Assembly: GCA_963763015.1 (NCBI GenBank)
Contig: CAVXML010000008.1
Coordinates: 1 to 64,000 of the forward strand
Source of the DNA: Fodinibacter sp963763015
Lineage (GTDB): Bacteria; Actinomycetota; Actinomycetes; Actinomycetales; Dermatophilaceae
Direction: 5' to 3'
Length of the DNA stretch: 64,000 nucleotides
Numbering within the stretch: position 1 is the first letter of the stretch; each line of letters starts with the position of its first letter. Under the pieces are notes generated by a model, which saw nothing but the letters and a program-made list of their open reading frames with translations, was not told the DNA's origin and did no database searches. Below are positions 1-8,347 of this stretch, piece after piece. Made by a program: the position numbers and the translations under genes.

Positions 1-342
1 GAGACAGACTGAACCTCCCCGGAGCTCGCTTGGGAGGGGCAACACAGTGGCAGCACGCCGCAAGTGCTCCTCGGACATACGGCGCGCGGCGCGCGGCGAT
101 GTGACGCGGATGGTTCGTTAAGCGTGGTCGTCAGCAGGGGTGCGGTACTGGATTCCTTACTGCTCCGGCAATGAGTGACGTCGTGTCACAGCCCAGTCCG
201 TGCGTTTGGCCATCGGCACTGGATCATCGAGACACGAGTCACACTCACCCTCCCCCGAACGCCATCAGCCATCGTCATCACAGCCAAAACGGTCTTAGCC
301 TGATTGCGAGCGGCGGTCTGGGCCTCGGGCCGCTGGTGCCGG
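1..342. other. Window start, no gene recognised
   Basis: No convincing coding region is seen on either strand; the short open frames here lack a recognisable product. A small inverted repeat (CCTCCC at 14-19 pairing with GGGAGG at 32-37) could be a weak terminator for a gene outside the window. A GCGCGCGGC-type low-complexity patch lies near 80-100. Confidence 0.4.
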
Positions 343-903
343 TCACGGGATCCCGGGGAGAGGCCAGGTCTCCCCAGTGGCGGTGTCGACGAGCGCAGCG
401 CTGGCGACCGTCAGCGTCACAGGGAGCACGTCGAAGATCGCGGTGACTGCGACCGGAAGCAGGGCTGCCGACGCGTGCGTCACCACCGAGACGTGCGGGA
501 TCCACGACGTCGGTCGGTAGTGCTTGTGCAGCTGCGCGCCCGTGGCCTCCAGCACCGAGGCGACCCGGTCCTGGCGAAGTGCGACCTGTGCGGGGACGGC
601 GACGGCGAGCGCGACGCGCCCCCGCGGGAAGACGACGGTCCCCTGCACATTCGCGGGGAAGCGGCGGCCGTCCGGGAGGCGGCCGAGCGCGTCGCGGACG
701 CGGTCGAGCTCCCACTCGAGCAGCACGGCGTAAGAGAGGTGCGGGTGGTGGTGCCCGTGGGTGTGGGATGCCAGCGAGCCCATTCCCGCGTCTTCCAACC
801 GCGCCCAGAGGCCGCGGATCAGGCGCTCGCCAGCGCCGTCGAAGAGCGCGCAGACAGCCAGGGCCACGAGCCCATGATGGCGTCCCCCGAGACGGGATGA
901 CAC
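343..903 (-). CDS. 2'-5' RNA ligase family protein (2H phosphoesterase fold)
   Basis: The protein carries the two H-x-S/T motifs of the 2H phosphoesterase superfamily: HLS near residue 56 (within HPHLSYAVLL) and HVS near residue 128 (PHVSVVTH). Family members hydrolyse or ligate 2',5' or cyclic phosphodiester bonds in RNA or nucleotides; the substrate here cannot be read from sequence. Length (about 186 aa) fits the family. The GTG at 903 is taken as start, but homologous-looking sequence begins near VALAVCALFD, so an internal GTG at about 867 is equally possible. An upstream ATG in this frame (969) would add an unrelated N-terminus. It stands alone, with no operon partner visible. Confidence 0.7.
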   Translation of the reverse strand: MSSRLGGRHHGLVALAVCALFDGAGERLIRGLWARLEDAGMGSLASHTHGHHHPHLSYAVLLEWELDRVRDALGRLPDGRRFPANVQGTVVFPRGRVALAVAVPAQVALRQDRVASVLEATGAQLHKHYRPTSWIPHVSVVTHASAALLPVAVTAIFDVLPVTLTVASAALVDTATGETWPLPGIP

Positions 904-1044
904 TGAGCGGGCACCACCCGCTAACACCCAGTCACGTCCGGCACAGCGGCGCCCGGCTTCGTGAGACACGCGGCATTTCCACGCTCACAACCGGATCGCT
1001 GCGAGGCACCACCTGGACTGCGCGAAGCCTGTCCGCGATCCCAC

Positions 1045-1536
1045 CTATCCAACTGGGGTCGGTGGGCGCCCGGCGGCGCGTAGCAGTCCAAGGACACGAC
1101 CAGCGCCATCCCACGTGCTCGTGAGCTCGATGACCGCGAGTGCCGAGGTTGGCATGGGCACTCGGTCGCCGGTGAGGGTCTCGGCGAGGTCCTCGATCCC
1201 GGGGTTGTGGCCGACGAGCACGACCGTTCCAAGTGCCTCATCGAGACTGCGGACGATGTCGAGGAGCTCGCCAACGGAGGCCGCGTAGGCGTCGTCGTCG
1301 TAGTGAGTCTTGGGTGGCTGGTCGAGTTCCTCCGAGACCAGATCCCAGGTGGTCCGGGCGCGTTTCGCGGTGGAGACGACAGCCAGGTCGATCGAGTCGA
1401 CGTTGACAGCCAGCCACCGGCCGGCGTCGGGGGCCTGGCGCCTGCCCCGCTTGGCGAGCGGGCGATCGTGGTCACCCTCGTGGCCCGACCAGTCCGACTT
1501 GGCGTGTCTCAGCAGGATCAGCGTGTGCTCGGCCAC
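1045..1536 (-). CDS. SixA-type phosphohistidine phosphatase (histidine phosphatase superfamily)
   Basis: The protein starts with the RHG-type signature LLRHAKSDW (Arg10, His11 nucleophile) and has the second catalytic histidine in VGHNPGIEDL (His110), as in SixA-like members of the phosphoglycerate-mutase-like superfamily. Length is 163 aa, normal for SixA. The role is inferred to be dephosphorylation of a phosphohistidine or small phosphoester in the cytoplasm. GTG 1536 is chosen because the conserved beta-strand and RHG motif follow at once; the frame remains open upstream to 1809, but that stretch looks non-coding. No partner phosphorelay gene is adjacent. Confidence 0.85.
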   Translation of the reverse strand: MAEHTLILLRHAKSDWSGHEGDHDRPLAKRGRRQAPDAGRWLAVNVDSIDLAVVSTAKRARTTWDLVSEELDQPPKTHYDDDAYAASVGELLDIVRSLDEALGTVVLVGHNPGIEDLAETLTGDRVPMPTSALAVIELTSTWDGAGRVLGLLRAAGRPPTPVG

Positions 1537-1907
1537 CAGCCCAGTGTGCGCCCACACGAGGGTGCCTGGCGGACGCGACGAGACATGCAGCGGCCGGGCT
1601 CCTGTCAGGTGGGGGATGACGGAACAGCGGTGAGCGGCCGCACCGCTGCCGAACGCCGGAGCTCGAGGCGATCCGGGAAGGCGCTGATTCACGATTCGGC
1701 GCTCCCGGCCCTGCGAAAGCCCGCTTCGGAAGGACGCACTGGGTGTGCGCCCTGCAGCCACCGTGTGTGGGGAAGCGAGGCTGATCCCAGCGGGCGCGTC
1801 GCGAAGCACGCCCCGTCGGCGGCGATGAGACGCAGTGCAGATCTCGCCGCCAGCTGGGGTGTCACGATCGGCTCAGTGCTGTCCTGGAGCCAGCTCGAAC
1901 AGCCGCG
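1537..1907. other. Gene-free stretch, nothing recognised
   Basis: About 370 bases between the SixA-like gene and the XRE-type regulator. Open frames cross it on both strands but none resembles a known family. The right end is the likely promoter of the regulator gene. Confidence 0.4.
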
Positions 1908-1923
1908 TTATCAGATGTGATAA
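1908..1923. promoter_or_regulatory. Palindromic operator upstream of the XRE-type regulator
   Basis: Perfect inverted repeat TTATCA-GATG-TGATAA, ending 10 bases before the ATG at 1934. It is AT-rich in a GC-rich region and sits where an autorepressor would bind. Likely bound by the protein encoded immediately downstream (inference). Confidence 0.6.
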
Positions 1924-1933
1924 TGTGCCTGTC

Positions 1934-2536
1934 ATGGATGAGGACATCCGGGCTGTTGTTGAGGGACTTGCGGAGGCGCTGACTGACAGCGGACTGACCC
2001 AAGCCGAGTTCGCGGCTGCCCTGGGGACCTCTGCTTCGCGCTTCAGTGCGTATCGCGCGGGGAAGACCGTGCCTTCAGCCGCGTTTTACCTGCGTGCATT
2101 GCGGCTTGCGGCCAGCCTGAAGTCCGCTCGAGAGGGCGGGTGGATGACGCCTCAGTCGGCTGCTCGCGAGATTCACCGCGCGCTGCGCCAAGGTGACAAT
2201 CTGTGGGCGTTGAAGATGACGCTCCAAGGTCGGGACCACTTGCGCGAGCTCCTCCGTGGTCACGACGAGGCCAGTCGTGCCTGGACCGCCGCACCGCGAA
2301 CCACAGGTGATCGTAGGTGGGACGCGCTACTGGCTGCACTGACGGAGCACGAATTCGAGGCAGCCAACCTCGAGGCCCCGAGTTGGGCGGATGCTCACGA
2401 CAAGCGCCTTGACGAGGACGACGCGTGGGTCCTGCCGAGCCTTCTGCTTGATGAGGCGGAGGTGCGTGCGGTCACGCCTGATTGGCTGGCAGAGCACGGC
2501 ATCTATGCGGCCGAGCGTGATCTGGTCACCGCGTGA
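1934..2536 (+). CDS. XRE-like helix-turn-helix protein, possible antitoxin/autorepressor
   Basis: A 200-aa protein with an N-terminal helix-turn-helix at about residues 19-45 (LTQAEFAAALGTSASRFSAY) followed by an acidic, alpha-helical C-terminal region of unknown fold. The ATG at 1934 is preceded by a perfect palindrome (1908-1923), which suggests self-regulation. The stop overlaps the GTG of the next frame by 4 bases (GTGA at 2533), so the two were translationally coupled. The next gene is a broken nucleotidyltransferase-like gene, so this pair resembles the regulator/antitoxin plus AbiEii-DUF6036-type toxin arrangement. The antitoxin role is inferred from context only. Confidence 0.65.
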   Translation: MDEDIRAVVEGLAEALTDSGLTQAEFAAALGTSASRFSAYRAGKTVPSAAFYLRALRLAASLKSAREGGWMTPQSAAREIHRALRQGDNLWALKMTLQGRDHLRELLRGHDEASRAWTAAPRTTGDRRWDALLAALTEHEFEAANLEAPSWADAHDKRLDEDDAWVLPSLLLDEAEVRAVTPDWLAEHGIYAAERDLVTA

Positions 2537-3072
2537 GCCTTGTCGAGTTCGAGCGTGGTGAGATCGAACGCCGCCTTGCGCTTTTGGACGCCCGACTGCA
2601 GGCGCGGGGGTTCCCGGCAGTGTTTACGTGGTGGGTCGTGCCGCCATCGCCGTAACCGTTCTCGACGCGCGTCGAACGGTCGACATCGACGCGCTTGTCT
2701 CAGACCAGGTCGTGCTTGAGGAAGCTCATCTTCTGGCTGAGGAGGAGCGAATTCCGCAGTCGTGGCTGAACGACAATGCGCGACCTTGGATTCCTCCGAG
2801 ACCCCGTTTTGCGACTGTTCCTTCCACGCGGCCGTGCCTCACGATTGATTGGGCGCCGCCCGAGCACCTCCTCGCGATGAAGTTGGTCGCCGTGCGACCG
2901 CAAGACGTTCCGGACATCGTGGCGCTGGCCCAGCGGGTCGGCCGCGGTACGGATGCGGCGGCCTACGCCGACCTGCGACGGGTAGACCCGGCCCTGACGT
3001 TGGGCAGCCCCCGCAGGGGGCGGTATGACGCACGTAGAACTTCGCGGATCTGGCGGACTCAGCACTGCTCGG
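2533..3072 (+). pseudogene. Frameshifted AbiEii/DUF6036-like nucleotidyltransferase
   Basis: The frame opened by GTG 2533 reads LDARLQARGF and then stops within about 40 codons. The next frame continues with VYVVGRAAIAVTVLDARR and then DIDALVSD, the G-rich strand and D-x-D-type motif of nucleotidyltransferase-fold proteins, and later MKLVAVRPQDVPDIV. Inserting one G in the G5 run at 2606-2610 would join the frames. The usual GG of the active-site loop reads GR here. The 3' end is also degenerate: the open frame runs on, antisense, over the next gene, which is not credible. Either a natural pseudogene or a sequencing error in a homopolymer. The downstream limit given is approximate. Confidence 0.6.
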
Positions 3073-3074
3073 CT

Positions 3075-3545
3075 TCACGGCAGGGCGGGCTCGCGTTGGT
3101 CTCGCTGGAACCGTTGAGCGGCGTCCTCCTCGATCAGTCCTTCGTCCGCCAGCCACTGGACGGCCCGTATCCGTGCCCTGGCATCCCGCAGGGCGTGCCA
3201 GGCCGAGATCAGCTCGGGGTGTCCCTGGTAGAGCTCGTTCTTGAAGCGCCGGAAGGCGCCCTTGCCCTCCAGCGAGCGGCGCAGGCGCTCGCCGGCGCCG
3301 CGGTCGCTGATGCCGTCGGCGAAGTCGACCATGTCCTGGTACCAGACGTAGGACGGGAGGGGCTCGATCAGGATCAGGTCCAGCTCGTCGAGCTCGACCG
3401 GGTTCTCACCATCGATGCCCAGGTCGCTGGTCCAGAAGGCAATCTCGCCCGTTCTCGGGTCGATCAACCATCGATGCTCGTAGTCGGTCTGATCTGCCAG
3501 CGCGTTGGCGATCTCCTCAACGTCGATGGCGTCCAGGTCGAGCAT
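3075..3545 (-). CDS. UPF0158 family protein
   Basis: The sequence MLDLDAIDVEEIANALAD at the start and the later stretch WYQDMVDFADGISDRGAGER match the UPF0158 family of small cytosolic proteins with no established function. Conserved features visible are the acidic N-terminal helix, the WLIDPRTGEI strand pair and the RRSLEGKGAFRRFK basic segment. ATG 3545 is chosen because family members begin at this MLDL; an in-frame ATG at 3581 would add 12 residues. It is transcribed toward the broken nucleotidyltransferase gene and has no operon partner. Confidence 0.8.
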   Translation of the reverse strand: MLDLDAIDVEEIANALADQTDYEHRWLIDPRTGEIAFWTSDLGIDGENPVELDELDLILIEPLPSYVWYQDMVDFADGISDRGAGERLRRSLEGKGAFRRFKNELYQGHPELISAWHALRDARARIRAVQWLADEGLIEEDAAQRFQRDQREPALP

Positions 3546-3658
3546 CCAGCCAGCGTAGGACCGGAGTAGGTCACGATGCACCAGTCAAACGGCTGACGGG
3601 TGGTGCGCGGCTCGCGGCGCTATGACGCAGGCTTTCGACGCGGCCTACCGTTTGGGGG

Positions 3659-3944
3659 GTGATGTTCAGTAGAGACCTTCGGGACGCGGTGGCACGCGGC
3701 GACGTGACGGTCTCGATCAGGCTGTGGAGCCGAGCCCAGGTGAAGGTTGGTGGGCGCTACCCCGCCGCCGGCGCCATCATTAGAGATCGACTTCCTCGAG
3801 GTGCTGCCCTTCTCGGCTGTGACCGAGGACGACGTGTTCGCGTCAGGTGAAACCGATCGTGAGGCACTCCGGGATCGGGCGGCTCACTCCGGGCCTAATT
3901 TACGACGACACTCTCGTCTACGAGTCGAGTTCCACGTGGTGTGA
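3659..3944 (+). pseudogene. Frameshifted ASCH-domain protein
   Basis: Pieces in different frames assemble into an ASCH-type (RNA-binding, EVE/PUA-like) protein: MFSRDLRDAVARGDVTVSIR and GGRYPAAGAI in frame one, then EIDFLEVLPFSAVTEDDV and REALRDRAAHSGP in frame two, then DDTLVY in a third frame and RVEFHVV back in frame two before the TGA at 3942. At least three single-base indels are needed (near 3780, 3900 and 3920). ASCH proteins are about 90-100 aa, which fits the total. The start could be GTG 3659 or ATG 3662. No single frame gives a plausible product. Confidence 0.65.
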
Positions 3945-3981
3945 AACGACATGCGGCTACTAGACGATTGTCAGCAGGCCC

Positions 3982-4090
3982 GGTGTCTGGCCAGACTCGG
4001 TCCAGGTGATCGGCGGGAAGCTCTTCTTGCGGCTGCCCACCCGTAATGGGTGTGGCTCATCTTCGGTTTGCGTTCCCGCCTTTCACCGTG
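3982..4090. repeat. Copy 1 of a diverged ~110-bp repeat (other copy at 16849)
   Basis: The stretch beginning GGTGTCTGGCCAGACTCGG matches 16849-16960 closely for the first 65 bases and more loosely (small gap) up to a shared CACCGTG. In both copies a minus-strand frame ends with RVWPDTG, and a plus-strand frame reads VWPDSVQVIGG. Copy 1 ends just before the IS110 coding region, so the insertion sequence may have entered this sequence. The nature of the repeated unit is unknown. Confidence 0.6.
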
Positions 4091-5400
4091 CCGGTGCGTG
4101 GCTCAAGAGGGGTCTGCCCTGCTCTCAGTAGCAATGCCCGCCCGGCGTCAACCAGCGACGACGGCAGGAAGGGCGGAGCTCATGGCGAGGGTGTTCATCG
4201 GGGTCGATCCCCACAAGCTGTCGGCGACCATCGAGGTCGTCGACGACCGCGAGACGGTGCTGGCCACCGGTCGGTTCGGCACCGACAAGGCCGGGTACGC
4301 CGCGATGCGCAAACACGTCGCCGGGTATCGCGACCGGACCTGGGCGGTGGAGGGCAGCAACGGCGCCGGGCGCCCGTTGGCGCAGCGCCTGCTGGCCGAC
4401 GGCGAGCACGTGGTGGACGTGCCGGCGAAGCTGTCGGCGCGGGCGCGGTTGTTCGACACCGGGCACAACCGCAAGACCGACGCCCATGACGCGCACGCCG
4501 TGGCCGTGGTCGCGGTGCGCACCCGAACGCTTCGGGTGCTGGCCTACGACGCGCAGCTCGAGGCGCTGCGGTTGTTGGTGGACCGTCGGGCCGAGCTGAG
4601 CCGGGCGCGGATCCAGTGCGTCAACCGGTTGCACCGGCTGTTGTCGGAACTGGTTCCGGGACAGGGCAAGAAGAACATCACCACCGGTCAGGCCAAGACG
4701 ATCCTGGCCTCGGTGCGGCCGCGCGATGTGGCCGGCAAGATCCGCCGCCGGCTGGCCACCGAGCAGCTCGCCGACCTGGTGATGATCGAGAAGAAGACCA
4801 AGGCGCTCACCCGCGAGCTCAAGGAGATGGTCCTCGCCTCCGGTTCCACACTGATGGAGCTGCCCGGGGTCGGCCCGGTCGTCGCGGCCCGCGCCTTGGC
4901 CGACACCGGTGACGTCGCCCGGTTCGTCGACCGCAACCGGTACGCGTCCTGGACCGGCACCGCCCCCATCGAAGCCTCCTCCGGGGAGGTCGTCCGCCAT
5001 CGGCTCTCCCGCGCGGGGAACCGGCGGATGAACCACATGATCCACATCGCTGCGACCACCCAGATACGGCTCGACACCCCTGGCCGGGCGTACTACCTGC
5101 GCAAGCTCGCCGCCGGCAAGTCCCGCCGCGAAGCGATGCGCTGCCTCAAACGGCGGATCTCCGATGCGCTTTACCGGCGGCTCCGCGCCGACGCCGCCGC
5201 GGTGGTTAAGGCGGGTCCGGGAGGGCACAGCGGGGCGGCACTTCAGTCCAGCGCGGCCGGCTTCCACCCGCACACCGGCACTTCGGATCAGCCACTTCCC
5301 GGACCCGCACAACAGACGCTACCGGCGCCGAAAGTCACGCGGAAGACCTCGACCTCGAGACCCCTCGAACCCGCCTCTTGACATCAGAGGGGTGCCGTAG
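4091..5400 (+). mobile_element. IS110-family insertion sequence (ends approximate)
   Basis: The element is defined by its transposase (4182-5381). The left limit is set by the end of the repeated host sequence at about 4090. A shared octamer AGAGGGGT occurs at 4106-4113 and 5386-5393, just outside the coding region, and may mark the ends, but no terminal inverted repeats or target duplication are seen, as expected for IS110 elements. IS110 elements carry a noncoding bridge RNA in an end region; only about 75-90 bases of left flank are available here. Confidence 0.6.
4182..5381 (+). CDS. IS110-family transposase (DEDD recombinase)
   Basis: A 399-aa DEDD/serine-dependent recombinase. The N-terminal RuvC-like domain begins VFIGVDPHK (first catalytic Asp near residue 8), has AVEGSNGAG in the middle and KTDAHDAHAVA with the later acidic residues. 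The C-terminal Transposase_20 domain contains LPGVGPVVAARALADTGD, the WTGTAPIEASSG segment that holds the catalytic serine, and HRLSRAGNRRMNHMIH. ATG 4182 is chosen because the conserved domain starts there; the frame is open back to 4050. The C-terminal SSAAG-x-GTSDQPLPGP tail is usual in actinobacterial members. It appears intact and possibly active. Confidence 0.93.
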   Translation: MARVFIGVDPHKLSATIEVVDDRETVLATGRFGTDKAGYAAMRKHVAGYRDRTWAVEGSNGAGRPLAQRLLADGEHVVDVPAKLSARARLFDTGHNRKTDAHDAHAVAVVAVRTRTLRVLAYDAQLEALRLLVDRRAELSRARIQCVNRLHRLLSELVPGQGKKNITTGQAKTILASVRPRDVAGKIRRRLATEQLADLVMIEKKTKALTRELKEMVLASGSTLMELPGVGPVVAARALADTGDVARFVDRNRYASWTGTAPIEASSGEVVRHRLSRAGNRRMNHMIHIAATTQIRLDTPGRAYYLRKLAAGKSRREAMRCLKRRISDALYRRLRADAAAVVKAGPGGHSGAALQSSAAGFHPHTGTSDQPLPGPAQQTLPAPKVTRKTSTSRPLEPAS

Positions 5401-5682
5401 AGACTCGGGCGCGGGAATCCGGAATGCCTTACGGCGACGACGTCGTCGTGTCGATCGTCACGGCGCCGCCGGGTTCTCGAGGGTCCTTGCCGGTACTAGC
5501 GTGAATGTGGAGGCGGGAGCTGACACCGCCGACAACGAGCGCGCACGGTCTGCCCCTCCGAGGGAGCGTGGATCATGTCAGGCAAGGCCCAACGGCCCGG
5601 GGCGTCGGGTGTACAGACACCGCATCGACCGATAGTGGATTCCGGCGAACGCGCGCGAGACGATCCAGGGAAGCCTTCGGGT
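5401..5682. other. Right flank of IS110 element, no gene
   Basis: No coding region recognised. A long frame upstream of the membrane protein start at 5683 is open but low in recognisable content. Contains a GACGACGTCGTCGTGTCGATC stretch with partial self-complementarity that could be regulatory. Confidence 0.35.
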
Positions 5683-6306
5683 ATGTCAGCGACCCGTATC
5701 ACGGTCACTGCTTTGGGCCTGCTTTCCGCGACGGTTGGGGTGGAGCATGGACTCGGCGCGATCGAGCAGGGAACCGAGGCACCGCCGGGGCTGGTGTTCC
5801 GGTCCTGGCCGGATGCCGCGGCGTTCGACGCGTTGGGCGGGGAGCCCGCGTTCACGCTCGTGCCCAGCCTGCTCGTCACTGGTGTCCTCGCGGTGGTCAT
5901 CTCCGTGGCCATCGGCGTCTGGACCATCTGGGGAGCGCACAACCTCCGGTGGGGTGCGGGATTGGTGGCACTCTCGGTGCTGCAGTTGCTCTGCGGGGGT
6001 GGGTTCGGGCCGCCTCTCATCGGCATGGTGGCCGGGCTGCTGGCCACTCGGGTGGGGCACACCTGGTCCACGCCTGGCGGTCGCGCCACGGACCTGGCTG
6101 CCCGGCTCTGGCCGTGGCCGTTGGTCCTCGCCGTGGCCAGCTTCCTGATGCTCGTCCCGGGCTATCAGATCCTGTTCGTGGTGAGCGGGTCGGTAGGCCC
6201 AGCCCTAGTTGGCCCGGTCACGATGGCAGCGTTCGCCAGCACCGCCCTTGCGGTGATCTCCGCCCGTGCGTCGGATCGCGTTGCGAGGCGCTCGGCGCCG
6301 ACCTGA
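5683..6306 (+). CDS. Hypothetical integral membrane protein
   Basis: A 207-aa protein with about five hydrophobic segments: an N-terminal segment (TVTALGLLSATVGVEHGLGA), a long segment around VPSLLVTGVLAVVISVAIGV, WGAGLVALSVLQLLCGGG, a segment after RLWPWPLVLAVASFLMLVPG, and a last one ending in VISAR. It has no catalytic motif and is not assigned to a named family. ATG 5683 is chosen because the first membrane segment follows directly; an in-frame ATG at 5575 would add 36 polar residues. No operon partner is evident. Confidence 0.65.
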   Translation: MSATRITVTALGLLSATVGVEHGLGAIEQGTEAPPGLVFRSWPDAAAFDALGGEPAFTLVPSLLVTGVLAVVISVAIGVWTIWGAHNLRWGAGLVALSVLQLLCGGGFGPPLIGMVAGLLATRVGHTWSTPGGRATDLAARLWPWPLVLAVASFLMLVPGYQILFVVSGSVGPALVGPVTMAAFASTALAVISARASDRVARRSAPT

Positions 6307-6537
6307 GCCGCAGCAGGCGTGTCGGCGCGAGCCGCGACTCAGGGCCAGATGGAGGCCCGCGAGATCCTCCGGAACTGCCGCGCATGACCAGCGATGCCGT
6401 GAGGACAGGCGGCGAATAGACGCGAGGGGCAGGGGCCCGCCTGGCAAGTGGTCCTCGATGTTTCGGCCTTGCACGGCAGTCTGAGCCTGGGTGAGGTGGT
6501 GCTTTACACGCGATCCGCCGAGCAGCAGCATGGACCC

Positions 6538-6837
6538 GTGTTCGTACGGATCTGGCAGTACGACGTGGCGGAGGGCCGCGAGGGGGACTTCGAGCGGATC
6601 TACGCGGCCGACGGTGACTGGGCCACCCTCTTCGCAGCCTCGGACGGCTACTTGGGAACTGAGCTGTACCGCTGCATCGGGACCTCGGGGCGGTACATCA
6701 CCGTCGACCGGTTCAGCTCGGCAGAGGCTTGGCACCGGCTGCTGGACGAGCAGGGCCCCCGCTACGTGGAGATCGACCGACTGGCAGAGGCAACTACATC
6801 GAGCGAACGGGAGCTGGCCGCAATCGACCACCTGTGA
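6538..6837 (+). CDS. Small antibiotic-biosynthesis-monooxygenase-like (ABM) protein
   Basis: A protein of about 99 aa of the dimeric alpha-beta barrel type: strand VFVRIWQYDV, helix EGDFERIYAADGDWATLF, strand GYLGTELYR, and a strand/helix ITVDRFSSAEAWHRLLDEQG, which is the order seen in ABM and related stress-response proteins. No cofactor is needed in this family; the substrate is unknown. GTG 6538 is selected as start since the first beta-strand follows; the frame is open from 6448. It stands alone between gene-poor stretches. Confidence 0.65.
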   Translation: MFVRIWQYDVAEGREGDFERIYAADGDWATLFAASDGYLGTELYRCIGTSGRYITVDRFSSAEAWHRLLDEQGPRYVEIDRLAEATTSSERELAAIDHL

Positions 6838-7193
6838 CGAACCATAGACAGCCTGTGAGCGCGTTCTCACCGAGAAGGATGACGCCGCCGAGGGCCGATC
6901 ACGCCCGAGCCAGGGTCCACGCGGGACACTCAGGTGCGACTGCGGCCTACGAGCGCTCCGGTGCCGGCCCTTGCCGGTCACGCGCCACGTCTGCGGCGCG
7001 CGTTTGGCGGCGTGGAGACGCACCTCGATCAAGCGCCTTTGTCGACGACTGATCGGGTCATTCACGGCCCGCGGGGTCGTGGCTCGCCACTCCCACCGCA
7101 GTGTCTGCGCTTTGCCCCCAGTAATGACAGCATCCATGATGCGGTGCGCTCCGTGATCAATCGGGAGACATCAGTCAGAAGACCGCACATTCC
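6838..7193. other. Gene-free stretch, nothing recognised
   Basis: Open frames exist on both strands but none shows a recognisable domain or ribosome binding site. It may contain decayed sequence; no identifiable remnants were found. Confidence 0.35.
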
Positions 7194-8240
7194 CTAGTGC
7201 TGCCCGGACTGGGATTGCTCGTCTGCAGACTTGCTCCGGACTCTTTGGTCTCCGCGAAAGTGGTGGCGATGTTCACCGGGGGTGGTGTCGAGCCGCCTGC
7301 GAAAGGCCCGGTTCATGGTTTCGGGTGTGCCGAAACCGCAGGTCTTGGCGATCTGTTCGATGGTTCTGTTGGTGCTTTCGAGGAGCCGGCATGCGGAGTC
7401 GAGCCGGACCGCTTCGACGTGGTCCGCTGCGGTGGCACCCACCTCGGCCTTGAACACACGGGTGAACTGCCGTTCGGAGAGGTTGATCTGCCGGGCGAGC
7501 GCCGCGATGGACAGATCGTCGGTGAGGTGGTCGCGCAACCAGGCAAGCAGGTCGCGAACCGGTTCGCTGTCAGCTGCCTGTCCCGCAAGAAGCGCGGAGA
7601 ACTGAGCCTGACCCCCGGTGCGCTGTAGGTAGACGACCAACTGGCGCGCAACGGTGGCCGCGCCCTGACGTCCGTGGTCGTCAGCGACCAGGGCGAGGGT
7701 GAGGTCAATGCCGGCCGTGACTCCTGCCGAGGTCCACACGTTGCCGTCATTGACGTAGATGGCGTCGGGCTCGACGGTCACGTCCGTGTAGGTGCTACCG
7801 AGCAGCCCACAGTCCGCCCAGTGCGTGGTGGCACGTCGTCCCTTGAGGAGCCCTGCTGCAGCCAGGAGGAAGGCGCCGGAACAGACCGAGGACACGCGAC
7901 GTGCGTCACGGGCGAGGCGTCGGATCTGGTCGAGCAGCTCCGTATCCGCGACGGCCGCGTCGATGCCGGCGCCACCGGCCACCACCAACGTGTCGATTGG
8001 TCCGGTGACGTCACTGACCGCTGAGGACGTGAACTCCAGTCCGCAGCTGGCGACAACGGGGCCGCCACCATTCGTCACGACCTGGGTCCGGTAGCGAACC
8101 GAGGGCAGGAAGCGGGAGGCGTGGGAGAAGACCTCCAGTGGCCCGGTGACATCGAGAATCTGCCCCGACTCGAAGGTCACGATGACCACGCGCCGCTCGG
8201 TGGGTAGCTCGAGACACGCCTCGCTCGAGGGTGCCGTCAT
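7194..8240 (-). CDS. GlxA/FtrA-type transcriptional regulator (DJ-1/PfpI domain plus AraC helix-turn-helix)
   Basis: A 348-aa two-domain regulator. Residues about 17-190 form a DJ-1/PfpI-like domain with the nucleophile-elbow cysteine in SSVCSGAFLLAAAG (Cys120) and the GVTAGIDLTLAL helix. Residues about 240-330 are an AraC-family double helix-turn-helix with LARQINLSERQFTRVFK and IAKTCGFGTPETMNRAFRR. Such proteins regulate nearby catabolic or stress genes. ATG 8240 is used; an ATG at 8252 or the upstream frame to 8336 are alternatives. It is divergent from the DJ-1-like gene at 8348, so it probably controls that cluster through the short intergenic region. Confidence 0.85.
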   Translation of the reverse strand: MTAPSSEACLELPTERRVVIVTFESGQILDVTGPLEVFSHASRFLPSVRYRTQVVTNGGGPVVASCGLEFTSSAVSDVTGPIDTLVVAGGAGIDAAVADTELLDQIRRLARDARRVSSVCSGAFLLAAAGLLKGRRATTHWADCGLLGSTYTDVTVEPDAIYVNDGNVWTSAGVTAGIDLTLALVADDHGRQGAATVARQLVVYLQRTGGQAQFSALLAGQAADSEPVRDLLAWLRDHLTDDLSIAALARQINLSERQFTRVFKAEVGATAADHVEAVRLDSACRLLESTNRTIEQIAKTCGFGTPETMNRAFRRRLDTTPGEHRHHFRGDQRVRSKSADEQSQSGQH

Positions 8241-8347
8241 CGCCCCAATCATTGGATGTCCATGTGTCGACGGTACGCCGGGGAGGTGGCTGTCATCGTC
8301 AAGGACGTGTCCTTGTGGCTCGACCGGTTCGACCACACGCTGAAGTC

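Noticed and set aside
2628..3569. A 313-codon plus-strand frame as one gene
   Set aside because: Its second half runs antisense to the UPF0158 gene and has no recognisable sequence; only the first ~130 codons belong to the nucleotidyltransferase remnant.
4125..5312. A 395-codon frame antisense to the IS110 transposase
   Set aside because: Shadow of a clearly coding plus-strand gene.
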